Positions 17,695 to 26,209 of a DNA stretch of 64,000 nt are shown here, piece after piece. Within the stretch, counting starts at the first letter, position 1; each line of letters begins with the position of its first letter. Location: contig NZ_CP083761.1 in assembly GCF_023558375.1 (NCBI RefSeq), positions 857,001 through 921,000 of the forward strand. Reading direction: 5' to 3'. The notes beneath the pieces were generated by a model. That model did not search any database. It saw only the letters and a list, made by a program, of their open reading frames with translations, and was not told the DNA's origin. The position numbers were made by a program, and so were the translations under genes. Source of the DNA: Chroococcidiopsis sp. CCMEE 29 (GTDB taxonomy: Bacteria; Cyanobacteriota; Cyanobacteriia; Cyanobacteriales; Chroococcidiopsidaceae).

Positions 17695-18126
17695 TTGGAA
17701 CTTCTACTTCATAGTAATCAGCCACCTGAGATTACCCAGCCATTAATTTTAGCTGTTGACGATGATGAGGATAACTTACTGCTGCTTACTGAAGTACTCA
17801 AGTCACTCGAATGCTCATTCATTACTGCCACACAGGGTCAGACAGCTATAAACTTAGCTCAAGACCATCAGCCATGCTTGATTATTTTAGATGTAATGCT
17901 ACCCGATTTTAGTGGCGTAGAGGTGGTGCATCAACTTAAGCATAACCCGCAAACCATGACAATTCCAGTCATTGCGGTTACAGCTTTGGCAAGAGAAGAA
18001 GACCGCGAGCACCTTCTGCTAGCAGGTTGTGATGATTACCTTAGTAAGCCGTATATGATTGATGAGCTAGAAGCTATCATCCAACGCTATCTACGTTCAA
18101 CACATTCTCTTACTGCTCTTGTTTAA
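17695..18126 (+). CDS. Single-domain response regulator (CheY-like), copy 1
   Basis: 143 residues: a 16-residue lead-in and one receiver domain with acidic pocket DDDED (~26-30), phospho-acceptor Asp in LIILDVMLP (~73), Thr in VTALA and Lys in LSKPY. There is no output domain. The start is a TTG at 17695, chosen because GGAGG lies 7 bases upstream; no ATG fits. The 3' end overlaps the convergent DUF2294 gene by 17 bases. A close paralog with the same arrangement lies 0.8 kb downstream (18933-19340). The partner kinase is unknown. Confidence 0.88.
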   Translation: MELLLHSNQPPEITQPLILAVDDDEDNLLLLTEVLKSLECSFITATQGQTAINLAQDHQPCLIILDVMLPDFSGVEVVHQLKHNPQTMTIPVIAVTALAREEDREHLLLAGCDDYLSKPYMIDELEAIIQRYLRSTHSLTALV

Positions 18127-18514
18127 GGTTGCCATTTAAGCCAGGATCGTCTAGTGCAGGCACAGTGGCTAAAACAGCAACTACACTGGTACGATTCGTA
18201 TCAAATGCAGAGTCGCTAAGTAGATCGATTACAGGTATCTTAACCACTTCCTCGATTAAAGCTTTCAAATGGGGTTCGAGGGCTTTATGCAGGTTCACCC
18301 TTACTTGCTTAGCTATTTCCTGACGATTACTCTTAGCCAGAAATTGCTCTAGTCGGGTAATTGAATCTTCAATAACAATTGTTAACGTTTTATCAACCAA
18401 CTTGCAGGAAACTTGATGCGGTTGGTGTCCCAAATCAGTGAGGTACAGCAACGTTACACGCTGTGAAAGGTTTTGTTCTAACTGCTCAACAGCCAGTTCT
18501 GACGTTTCCTCCAT
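18110..18514 (-). CDS. DUF2294-family protein, copy 1
   Basis: 134 residues matching the DUF2294 pattern: an N-terminal helix, a beta segment DKTLTIVIEDSITRLEQFL, a helix with EIAKQVRVNLHKALEPHLKALIEE and a final strand VVAVL. The family function is not established. It is transcribed towards response regulator 1 and their 3' ends overlap by 17 bases. The module is repeated with a paralog at 19483-19857, which supports a functional link between the regulator and this protein. Confidence 0.8.
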   Translation of the reverse strand: MEETSELAVEQLEQNLSQRVTLLYLTDLGHQPHQVSCKLVDKTLTIVIEDSITRLEQFLAKSNRQEIAKQVRVNLHKALEPHLKALIEEVVKIPVIDLLSDSAFDTNRTSVVAVLATVPALDDPGLNGNLKQEQ

Positions 18515-18810
18515 AAAGTATATTTCTCAAAAAGTCGAGTATTATACATAATTTTTTAAACTTTAACAGGGGAAGAACGCGCCTTAAACACTCTAAAGGT
18601 ATATATCCGTAGTACTACTGATAGGCAACAGAAATGTTATGTCTGCAGTCAAGCAAGGACTACTTTTATCAACAATTTTTTGTTTTTATGCTGAATATTT
18701 AGTTATTTAACGATTTCAGGTAAAATTCAAAGAGTTGCTTGCGCCTGCTAGCTTGTTTCGTTCTTTTACACGTATCTCTAAAGGATGGGCAACCTAGAGG
18801 AGTAATCACG
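18515..18810. other. Intergenic region between duplicated modules
   Basis: AT-rich DNA holding the promoter of DUF2294 copy 1 (minus) and of response regulator 2 (plus). No coding frame is convincing. It leads into the structured leader at ~18811. Confidence 0.45.
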
Positions 18811-18920
18811 AGCCAATTCATTACAAGCGCCACATCTGCCGCTTGGAGAATGCCTCGTCGTAGGAGCAACCCTTGTGGTTGCATCTGTTGTAAAGGATAG
18901 CTTCGTGCTTCTACGACTTT
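18811..18920 (+). ncRNA. Putative structured leader RNA, copy B, before response regulator 2
   Basis: A helix CAAGCG (18824-18829)/CGCTTG (18840-18845) is followed by TTGGAGAATGCCTCG, then a helix GTCGTAG (18857-18863)/CTACGAC (18911-18917). The last helix encloses a hairpin GCAACC (18866-18871)/GGTTGC (18877-18882). It shares the motif order and the CAAGCGCC...GCCG.TTGG.GA.TGCCTCG core with copy A at 17591. The outer helix ends 15 bases before the ATG, and no free ribosome-binding site is seen, which fits translational control. Confidence 0.5.
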
Positions 18921-18932
18921 GCCTCAATCGAT

Positions 18933-19340
18933 ATGGATTCATTTGCTTACCCTAACACTTGTAGTCAAAATGACAGGCAGCCTCTCGTTTTAGCCGTCGA
19001 TGACAATGAAGACAATTTACAGCTACTTACTCAATTGCTAGTGCTAATTGAGTGTTCATTCATTACAGCTACCAATGGTAAGACAACTCTATTGATGGCG
19101 CACGATTATCACCCAGATTTAATTTTATTGGATATGATGTTGCCAGACTTAAGCGGTATAGAAGTTGCCTGTAGCCTCAAGCAAGACTCTCAAACAATGG
19201 AGATTCCAATTGTTGCTGTCACAGCCATGGCAAGAGGAGAAGATAAAGAGCGCTTTCTATTAGCGGGTTGTGATGACTATATTACAAAGCCTTATGTAAT
19301 AGATGATTTGGAAACGATTATTCGTAAATATGTTTTTTGA
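18933..19340 (+). CDS. Single-domain response regulator (CheY-like), copy 2
   Basis: 135 residues, one receiver domain. Acidic residues lie in VDDNEDN (~21-27), the phospho-acceptor in LILLDMMLPDLSG (~67), then VTAMARGED and ITKPY. It is clearly paralogous to the regulator at 17695-18126 and stands in the same arrangement: a leader RNA-like element upstream and a convergent DUF2294 gene downstream, here 142 bp away instead of overlapping. No DNA-binding or enzymatic output domain is present, so it probably acts by protein-protein contact. Confidence 0.88.
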   Translation: MDSFAYPNTCSQNDRQPLVLAVDDNEDNLQLLTQLLVLIECSFITATNGKTTLLMAHDYHPDLILLDMMLPDLSGIEVACSLKQDSQTMEIPIVAVTAMARGEDKERFLLAGCDDYITKPYVIDDLETIIRKYVF

Positions 19341-19362
19341 ATAAATTATTTATTAATTATCG

Positions 19363-19390
19363 GATGTTAGATGTTGGGTGTTAGGTGTTA
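19363..19390 (+). repeat. Heptamer tandem repeat (GATGTTA/GGTGTTA) x4
   Basis: Four tandem seven-base units GATGTTA, GATGTTG, GGTGTTA, GGTGTTA in the gap between response regulator 2 and its convergent DUF2294 gene. Further AAATCAAA-type repeats follow near 19420-19440. Confidence 0.75.
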
Positions 19391-19482
19391 GAAACGAAGT
19401 TTGAAATTAGGAATTAATTCTAAATCAAAAATCAAAAATCCAAGACCTAAGACTGCAAGATCCAAGACCCAGCTTTCGACTT

Positions 19483-19857
19483 TTATGACGGATTGCGGAC
19501 TCTAGGCAGATCGGCCAAGATAATAACTGTAGCAGTACGACCTGTTTCTAATTTGGCGTTGCTTAATATGTCAATTACGGCTACTCCAACTACTTCCTCA
19601 ATCAATGCTTTTAGTTGTGGCTGAAGTGCCTCGTCCAACTCTGTTCTTACTTGTTCGGCTAATTCCTCTTGACCACTACTAACTAAAAGTTGCTCTGGTT
19701 GGGTAATAGAATCCTCTAAAACAATGGCAATTTTTTCATCAAAAAGTTGACACACTACTCGGCTTGGTTGATGTTCTAGTTGAGTGCGATACAGAGTTTG
19801 AATCCGCTGCGATAGGGTTCGTTCTATTTGCCCACGCGTAGGAAAAGATGCGTCCAT
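19483..19857 (-). CDS. DUF2294-family protein, copy 2
   Basis: 124 residues, paralogous to 18110-18514: same order of segments (FDEKIAIVLEDSITQPEQLL, then VRTELDEALQPQLKALIEEVVGVAVIDIL, then TATVIILADLP). It converges with response regulator 2 across a tandem repeat. The duplicated pairing suggests the regulator and DUF2294 protein act together. Function unknown. Confidence 0.8.
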   Translation of the reverse strand: MDASFPTRGQIERTLSQRIQTLYRTQLEHQPSRVVCQLFDEKIAIVLEDSITQPEQLLVSSGQEELAEQVRTELDEALQPQLKALIEEVVGVAVIDILSNAKLETGRTATVIILADLPRVRNPS

Positions 19858-19983
19858 AACTAATGAAATTCAGCACAAAGAATCTATCTATTGATAGATG
19901 ATAAATCATCGAGGTATCATTTTGTTAAAGGGAGAAAAAATACTCCTAAAGAGAGATTTTAAGAAGAAGAACTGTAATTAAGG

Positions 19984-21042
19984 CTACTCTGCTGCTTGAG
20001 GATAGATAAGGATTTTATAGGTATCAGGACTAGGAGCGATCGCCTGTTCTACAGCGAGTGATAAATTTTCCAAAGGGTAGCGATCGCTAATCAATGCCTC
20101 GACATCAATGCGACGATTAAACACAATATCAACCGCGAGGCTTTGTAGGCGGTAAGACGAACTATAGCTGCCGATTAAATCGATTTCTCGCCGATAAAGG
20201 ATATTGGGGTTGATCGGAATTTTCACTTCATCAGGAAACTCAGCAAAAAACAGGATTTTGCCACCCTTACGAGTACAATCAAGGGCTTGGAAGAAAGCCT
20301 TTTCACTTGGGACAGCTAAAAGAGTGGTATCAACTCCTATCCCATCGGTGAGTGCTTGTACTTTCGTGAGTAAATCGGGGTCACGCGCATCAAAGGCAGC
20401 TTCTGCTCCCACACTTAAGGCTTTTTCTATCCGGGAAGGAAGGAGGTCAGTGGCGATCGCTTTAGCACCGAAGTATTTCACCAACATCACGAACATCAAG
20501 CCAATTGGTCCAGCACCTGTGACTAGAACCTTTTGTCCAGGGGCGATCTGAGCTTTTTTAACTGCTTTGAGGCAGCAGTTAGTTGGTTCCACGAAACTAG
20601 CCTGCTCAAAACTTACTCCAGCTGGGATAGGAATTAGTCCCCCATTGCGGACAATGTGACCGGGAACTTTGACATATTCGGCAAAGCCACCACCACTGGG
20701 AGTAAACCCAGCTGTGGTAGAAATGTTTTTGTAGACATCACACATTGAGAAGTTATCGTTGAGACAGTAGCCACAGCGCATACAAGGAATGTGGTGCATT
20801 ACAACCACCCGCTGTCCTACTTCCCAGCCGGTTACTTGCTCTCCCACCGCTGCAATCACCCCAGCTGTTTCATGTCCAAAGATGCGCGGTGGTTCATAGA
20901 GAGGATAACGAATTTTTTTGATATCCGACTGACACAAGCCCACCACGTGTATCTTTACCAGCACCTCGTCTGTTTCTAGGGTTGGTATCGGCAATTCTTC
21001 ATAACTTAGTTGATTAACGCCTCTAAATACTTGTGCTTTCAT
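19984..21042 (-). CDS. Zinc-dependent medium-chain alcohol/polyol dehydrogenase
   Basis: 352 residues. The catalytic zinc site is seen in VGLCQSDIKK and FGHETAGV; the structural zinc site in CMRCGYCLNDNFSMC; the Rossmann motif in VTGAGPIGLMFVML. The sequence is closest in feel to sorbitol/threonine dehydrogenase-like members of the MDR superfamily, but the substrate cannot be read from it. It is a single gene, divergent from the kinase-WD40 gene across a 198-bp gap. The ATG at 21042 starts MKAQVFRG, the normal N-terminus for the family. Confidence 0.88.
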   Translation of the reverse strand: MKAQVFRGVNQLSYEELPIPTLETDEVLVKIHVVGLCQSDIKKIRYPLYEPPRIFGHETAGVIAAVGEQVTGWEVGQRVVVMHHIPCMRCGYCLNDNFSMCDVYKNISTTAGFTPSGGGFAEYVKVPGHIVRNGGLIPIPAGVSFEQASFVEPTNCCLKAVKKAQIAPGQKVLVTGAGPIGLMFVMLVKYFGAKAIATDLLPSRIEKALSVGAEAAFDARDPDLLTKVQALTDGIGVDTTLLAVPSEKAFFQALDCTRKGGKILFFAEFPDEVKIPINPNILYRREIDLIGSYSSSYRLQSLAVDIVFNRRIDVEALISDRYPLENLSLAVEQAIAPSPDTYKILIYPQAAE

Positions 21043-21240
21043 AACTACCTCTCGATCGCCTAGCGATATTAGACTTTAGCAGGATCAGGTGCTATATGCA
21101 GGGAGTAGGGAGGATCGACAGCATAGGAAAAGAGTCTTAGGATTTAAGCTTCAGGTGGAATGCTAGGAGCCACAAACTCTGGTTGAGATAGGCACAATCA
21201 AGGAATAACAATTAATTATAAAAGCTCAGGCAATTCAAAA

Positions 21241-23262
21241 ATGATCGGTCAAATCCTCAAGGGGCAATATCAAATTGTGCAAATTCTCAGTTGCGGCGGT
21301 TTCTGTCAGACTTACCTTGCCCAAGACCTCAGCCTCCCAGAGCAACCAACCTGCGTCATCAAACAGCTATTATTGCCTGTCAATCCCCACTCCAGTTCCC
21401 TCGCTACCCTCAGGCGCTTATTTACCAGAGAAGCCCAAGCACTAGAAAAACTGGGACACTATCCCCAAGTTCCGCAACTGTTAGCCTATTTTGAAGAAGA
21501 TCAACAGTTCTACTTAGTTCAAGAATTTATTGCTGGACATCCTTTAACTGCCGAACTTCAACCGGGACAACGCTGGCAAGAAAGCCAGGTAATTGAGCTA
21601 CTACAAGCAATTTTAAGCATCCTGGAAGTAGTCCACGCTCACGGATTAATCCATCGGGACATCAAACCGAGCAACCTGATGCGCCGCGAGTCAGACAACC
21701 AAATTATTCTGATTGACTTTGGTAGTGTCAAGCAAGCCTGGACGCAAGTCGTCACAACTCAAGGACAAACCAATGCTAACTTTGCTGTTGGGATTCCAGC
21801 TACACTCGCCATTGGCACCCCAGGGTATATGCCATCAGAACAAGGGCGCGGTAGACCACGACCTAACAGTGATATTTATGCTCTGGGTATGATTGGCATT
21901 CAAGCACTGACGGGGCTACATCCAACACAATTACTTGAAGACTCCGAGACTGGAGAGATTATCTGGCAACACTATGCCTATGTGAGTCCAGAATTAGCAA
22001 AGGTACTGAACCAAATGGTGCGCTACCACTTCCACGACCGCTACCAATCGGTATCTGAAGTGATGCAAGCACTGCAGCCCCTCGCTGCTGATAACGCACC
22101 AAAACGCCAGGAAGCTATACCAGTGCTGCCAGTCCAGCTTGAGCCGGATACAAGGTTAGTATTTGAGAATAATTACATGCCAGCACCTTCTGCCAAGCCA
22201 AGTGATGCTGTTCCTAGATGGATGCACAATTCGGCGTTGCTGATAGGGCTAGGAATTGGTGTAACTTCGGCATTAGTTTTGATGTTAAGCAGTTACTACT
22301 TTCTCCGTCCACCCACTGAGGTAGAGTCAGCCCCAAACTCCCCAGGAGCAGTCGCCACACCCAGCCTGGCTTTAGCTAATTTAGCACTAGCGCACACCCT
22401 GACTGGACATACAGATACAGTTTGGGCGATCGCTGTTAGCGCGGATGGACAAACTCTAGTCAGTAGCAGTGGGGACAAGACAATTAAACTTTGGGATTTA
22501 GATACTGAACAACTGCTTCATACCCTCTCCGGACATTCTGATACCGTTAGGTCAATCAGCCTCAGTGCAGATGGGCGAACCCTTGCTAGTGGCAGTGGGG
22601 ACAAAACAATCAAGCTATGGGATTTACAGACAGGAAAGCTGTTTAACACAATTGCTGGTAATTCCGGTCCAGTTTGGTCTGTTGCCATCAGCAGTGATGG
22701 ACAAACTCTTGTCAGTGGTGGAGAGGATGGTGCCATCAAGCTTTGGAATCTAGAGACTGGGAAATTGCGCCGTAACCTATTGGCACATTCCGGCAGAGTT
22801 TTCTCTGTTGCCCTCAGTCCTGATGGACAGACTTGTGCCACTGCTGGAATTGACAAAACGATCAGAATTTGGAATTTGCAGACTGGCAAACTGTTGCATA
22901 CACTTGCGGGACATGCTGACGCTGTTAGATCTGTTATCTTTAGCCCAGATGGACAGATGCTAGCCAGTAGTAGTTGGGATAAGACGATCAAGATTTGGAA
23001 TCCCGAGACAGGGGAACTGTTGCGTACACTTGAGGGGCATAGCGATCGGGTGATATCGGTTACGTTCAGCCAGAATGGACAAACTCTTGCCAGTTCAAGT
23101 ACCGATCGGACAATCAAAATTTGGGATGTGCAGACAGGAAAATTACTCCGTAACCTCACTGGACATTCCGACTGGGTTATAGCCGTTACTACCAGTCCAG
23201 TGGGGCAGACTCTACTTAGTAGCAGCAAGGACAAGACGATCAAGATTTGGCAACAGCACTGA
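21241..23262 (+). CDS. Ser/Thr protein kinase with C-terminal WD40 propeller
   Basis: 673 residues. The kinase domain (~5-280) has the glycine loop LSCGGFCQTYLA, the ATP-binding Lys in CVIKQL, the catalytic loop HRDIKPSNLM, DFGSV, and an activation segment ending GTPGYMPSEQ. A single transmembrane helix (~330-352) follows, then seven WD40 repeats (~385-673), each with GHxDxV...SxDGQTLxSxSxDKTIKxWD, enough for a full propeller. This is a common cyanobacterial eukaryotic-type kinase layout: cytosolic kinase, membrane anchor, and a propeller probably outside the membrane. Its target is unknown. It is monocistronic, followed by a hairpin-rich repeat. Confidence 0.93.
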   Translation: MIGQILKGQYQIVQILSCGGFCQTYLAQDLSLPEQPTCVIKQLLLPVNPHSSSLATLRRLFTREAQALEKLGHYPQVPQLLAYFEEDQQFYLVQEFIAGHPLTAELQPGQRWQESQVIELLQAILSILEVVHAHGLIHRDIKPSNLMRRESDNQIILIDFGSVKQAWTQVVTTQGQTNANFAVGIPATLAIGTPGYMPSEQGRGRPRPNSDIYALGMIGIQALTGLHPTQLLEDSETGEIIWQHYAYVSPELAKVLNQMVRYHFHDRYQSVSEVMQALQPLAADNAPKRQEAIPVLPVQLEPDTRLVFENNYMPAPSAKPSDAVPRWMHNSALLIGLGIGVTSALVLMLSSYYFLRPPTEVESAPNSPGAVATPSLALANLALAHTLTGHTDTVWAIAVSADGQTLVSSSGDKTIKLWDLDTEQLLHTLSGHSDTVRSISLSADGRTLASGSGDKTIKLWDLQTGKLFNTIAGNSGPVWSVAISSDGQTLVSGGEDGAIKLWNLETGKLRRNLLAHSGRVFSVALSPDGQTCATAGIDKTIRIWNLQTGKLLHTLAGHADAVRSVIFSPDGQMLASSSWDKTIKIWNPETGELLRTLEGHSDRVISVTFSQNGQTLASSSTDRTIKIWDVQTGKLLRNLTGHSDWVIAVTTSPVGQTLLSSSKDKTIKIWQQH

Positions 23263-23265
23263 GCA

Positions 23266-23365
23266 CCTGGCGACTGGAAGTCGCGTCTACACAGATAAAA
23301 CCCGCCTGCGCGGGTTCCAAACCCTTGATTTTCTTTTAGTCCGCGGAGGCGGACTTGGCGTGTAT
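23266..23365. repeat. Dispersed palindromic repeat with two hairpins
   Basis: AACCCGC-CTGC-GCGGGTT and GTCCGC-GGAG-GCGGAC hairpins, flanked by CGACTGGAAGTCG and GCGTCTACACA segments. This resembles a palindromic intergenic repeat family common in cyanobacterial genomes. It lies between two convergent genes and may also act as a terminator. Confidence 0.6.
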
Positions 23366-23369
23366 AGCC

Positions 23370-24077
23370 TCAGAATTCCATTCTGAGGGCAAGGTGCTGC
23401 TGAGGAACTACAGAAGCTTCCCTTGAGCTAACTATGGCTTGACACAAGAAAGCTGCTACTTCTGCCCTGGTAGCCTTTTTATTAGGATTAAGAAGCTTGA
23501 CATCAGGATAGTTGACGACAAGACGTTTTTCAGTTGCCGCTGCTATGCTCTTTTGGGCATAAACTGGAATTGCCCTGGCATCGACAAAATTAGCCTTCAA
23601 GGTTGTAGTAACTTCCCTGGTAGGAGAATAATTCAATCCACTAGCCAATGCCACCAATACTTGAGCGCGAGGAATATTTTGGTTGGGCTTGAAGCTATAA
23701 CCAGGATAGCCTGATAAAAATCGCGTTTGAGTAGCTGCTGTAATCTGGTTGTAAGCCCAGTGATACGTGGGAACATCCACAAAATTAACCGGCTTACGCG
23801 TCCGCGCTGCCTTTGGGAAAGCCTGAGCAACTATCGTGGCAAACTCAGCTCGATTCATAGATAAACTGGGTCGGAAACTACCATCTGGGTAGCCGTTAAT
23901 AATACCTTGTTGTGACAATCGTGTAATACATGGCTTCGCCCAATGACCTTGAACATCGTAGAATGCTGATTGAGCTAATGCTGGCGGTTGTCTTACCAAG
24001 GGTGTGACTGCACTAGCGATTATTCCCAATCCAACTAGTAAAGTAGGTATAAACTGACGTTTTTGCAAGCTAGACAT
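23370..24077 (-). CDS. Exported SLH-domain protein
   Basis: 235 residues. An N-terminal signal peptide (basic start, hydrophobic core LLVGLGIIASAV, cleavage near ALAQSA at ~36) is followed by three S-layer-homology domains. The first is clearest: FYDVQGHWAKPCITRLSQQG...GYPDGSFRPS...NRAEFA. The second contains FVDVPTYHWAYNQI and GYPGYSFKP; the third AIPVYAQKSI and VNYPD. SLH proteins of this size bind pyruvylated cell-wall polymer or peptidoglycan in the periplasm. No porin barrel is attached. It is convergent with the kinase-WD40 gene. Confidence 0.9.
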   Translation of the reverse strand: MSSLQKRQFIPTLLVGLGIIASAVTPLVRQPPALAQSAFYDVQGHWAKPCITRLSQQGIINGYPDGSFRPSLSMNRAEFATIVAQAFPKAARTRKPVNFVDVPTYHWAYNQITAATQTRFLSGYPGYSFKPNQNIPRAQVLVALASGLNYSPTREVTTTLKANFVDARAIPVYAQKSIAAATEKRLVVNYPDVKLLNPNKKATRAEVAAFLCQAIVSSREASVVPQQHLALRMEF

Positions 24078-24413
24078 TGAAAAGTGGTTACCTCAAAAAA
24101 CAGATAGCTGTTGGTTCCAAAAGTTTTAATTTTATTAGGATTTTTCACGCTGGTACAAGCAAGGGATGAGCGCTTCGTTAAAAACTGGACTTTGAACAAA
24201 TCTGTCCAAAGCCCAGTACTCAGGCTCAAGATCGGGATGACTAGATTAATTACTGGAATATTTTCTAGTTTAATTGTGTGCCTTAGCTTATTTATTTAGA
24301 TAGGTTTTAAAGTCCTTTAGTTTCTCAAACAAAACCCATTTACCGTGGGAGCGTGGCACTCTTAGCAGATATACTGCCCATGAAGATGTTCTAGCCAGGC
24401 AGAACAGAACAGT
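24078..24413. other. Divergent intergenic region, SLH protein / FAD oxidoreductase
   Basis: 336 bp without a supported gene; both promoters must lie here. I saw no strong palindrome, RNA gene or repeat. Confidence 0.4.
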
Positions 24414-26207
24414 ATGAATGAACTAACAGCCGATGTCCTAGTTGTAGGAGGTGGCACCGGAGGCACAGCGGCTGCGATTCAAGCAGCGCGTCGCGGAGCT
24501 AAGACTATACTCGTGAGTGAATTTCCCTGGCTAGGCGGGATGTTGACATCAGCTGGAGTGTCTGCCCCCGATGGTAATGAATTGGTTGCCTTTCAGACTG
24601 GGCTGTGGGGTGCATTTTTACGGGAATTGCAGGATCGGCAGTTGGGAGGATTAGACAACAGCTGGGTCAGCTTTTTTAGCTTTGATCCTCGCCTTGGTGC
24701 TCAGATCTTTGCAGATTGGGTTCAAGCATTGCCGAACCTGCATTGGATTGCTGGGCGAGTAGCGATCGCTGTTTTGCGAGAAGGTGAATGTATTACTGGA
24801 GTTCGGTTTGCTGATTTGACAGTCAAAGCCAAAATTACCCTGGACGCTACAGAACTGGGAGATTTACTCGCTTTGGCTGAGGTGCCTTATCGCTGGGGCT
24901 GGGAATTGCAATCTGAGTGGGGAGAACCCAGTGCGCCAACTGCCCCTAATACACTTACAGAACAATACCCGGTACAAGCACCTACTTGGGTCGTGATTAT
25001 GCAAGATTTTGGTGAACCAGTTGCCCCAGAAATCCCTGCTCCCCCAAAAGACGAACCAGCCCAGTTTGCTGGTGCTTGGGATGGTTATGGATCAGAGCAA
25101 TTCTTGAATTACGGCAGGCTGCCAGGAGGTCTGTTTATGATTAACTGGCCTCAGTGCGGTAATGACTACGGCGAAGGTGCAGGGCGTTTAATTGAATCCG
25201 ATGCATCGCGGCATCAGTTTCTCCAGGAAGCCCAATGGCATACCCAAAGTTTCGCCCGGTTCATCCAAACTCAATTAGGTCGTCGCTACAGCCTAGCAAC
25301 TCAAATCTTCCCCTCGCCCCTCGCTGGAGGTGCTTATGCCTTACATCCCTACTATCGAGAAAGCCGCCGCTTAGTGGGACTGACTACAGTGCGGGAGCAA
25401 GATATATTGCCAGTGGCTGGGGGTCGGGTTGCACCATTACCAGTGGATGCAGCTGGGTGGGTGGGTGCGATCGCTCTGGGTAATTACGCCAACGATCACC
25501 ATTATCCAGGCATCGATTTCCCTGTTCAACCAAAATCTATCCGCTGGGGAGGACGGTGGACAGGAACTCCGTTTACCATTCCCTATGGCTGCCTGGTTCC
25601 AGTCCAGACAGATGGCTTATTGGTGTGTGAAAAAAATATTTCGGTGTCTCATATTGCCAATGGTGCAACTAGATTACAACCAGTGGTTATGAGTATTGGT
25701 CAAGCAGCTGGAATGGCAGCGGCACTGTGTGCATCTAGGGATTGTCAACCCAGAGATTTACCTATGAGAGACTTGCAAGAGGCTTTATTGCAAGACCAGC
25801 AATGCCCCAGCGCTATTATCCCGTTGTTTAACTTACCCCCCAACCACCCCGACTGGCTACATTGGCAATGCTATTACCTAGACCACCCAGAGGCTTACCC
25901 TCCTAGGGGGAACTGTCCTTGTAATCCTTACCCCTCGCCCCACTCATCGAGAAGCCGCTTGCGCGTCTATGCCTCTCCCCCCTCGCCCTTCACCGGCATT
26001 TTCCACTGCCGCAACGAGCAGGATTACACTTTCACTATCACTGAACCAGCTAAACTGCGATCGCAAATTTGGTCACTTGTTACCTTACACTCGCACTTAG
26101 ACCAGCAACTGCAAATATATCCGAATCACCACTCACTCAAGGTTTATGGTCGCCTGAATCATGTGGGTAATTGGTTGTTAGTGGAGCAGATTGAGAGCGC
26201 TGGCTAA
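24414..26207 (+). CDS. FAD-dependent oxidoreductase (FAD-binding, GMC/HI0933-like unknown substrate)
   Basis: 597 residues. The N-terminal dinucleotide-binding motif is VVGGGTGGTAAAIQAARRGAKTILV, then WLGGMLTSAGVSAPDG, and near the C-terminal half CLVPVQTDGLLVCEKNISVSHIANGATRLQPVVMSIGQAAGMAAA, which is typical of the FAD-dependent oxidoreductase family annotated with xanthan lyase. Substrate is not known. At ~residue 500-525 (25925-25990) an in-frame PCNPYPSPHSSRSRLRVYAS insert corresponds to a palindromic/GC-rich DNA repeat. It ends 3 bp from the convergent DUF92 gene. Confidence 0.8.
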   Translation: MNELTADVLVVGGGTGGTAAAIQAARRGAKTILVSEFPWLGGMLTSAGVSAPDGNELVAFQTGLWGAFLRELQDRQLGGLDNSWVSFFSFDPRLGAQIFADWVQALPNLHWIAGRVAIAVLREGECITGVRFADLTVKAKITLDATELGDLLALAEVPYRWGWELQSEWGEPSAPTAPNTLTEQYPVQAPTWVVIMQDFGEPVAPEIPAPPKDEPAQFAGAWDGYGSEQFLNYGRLPGGLFMINWPQCGNDYGEGAGRLIESDASRHQFLQEAQWHTQSFARFIQTQLGRRYSLATQIFPSPLAGGAYALHPYYRESRRLVGLTTVREQDILPVAGGRVAPLPVDAAGWVGAIALGNYANDHHYPGIDFPVQPKSIRWGGRWTGTPFTIPYGCLVPVQTDGLLVCEKNISVSHIANGATRLQPVVMSIGQAAGMAAALCASRDCQPRDLPMRDLQEALLQDQQCPSAIIPLFNLPPNHPDWLHWQCYYLDHPEAYPPRGNCPCNPYPSPHSSRSRLRVYASPPSPFTGIFHCRNEQDYTFTITEPAKLRSQIWSLVTLHSHLDQQLQIYPNHHSLKVYGRLNHVGNWLLVEQIESAG

Positions 26208-26209
26208 TC

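Noticed and set aside
22518-23243. Long minus-strand frame over the WD40 region
   Set aside because: A shadow produced by the regular WD40 codon pattern; it is periodic and has no family resemblance.
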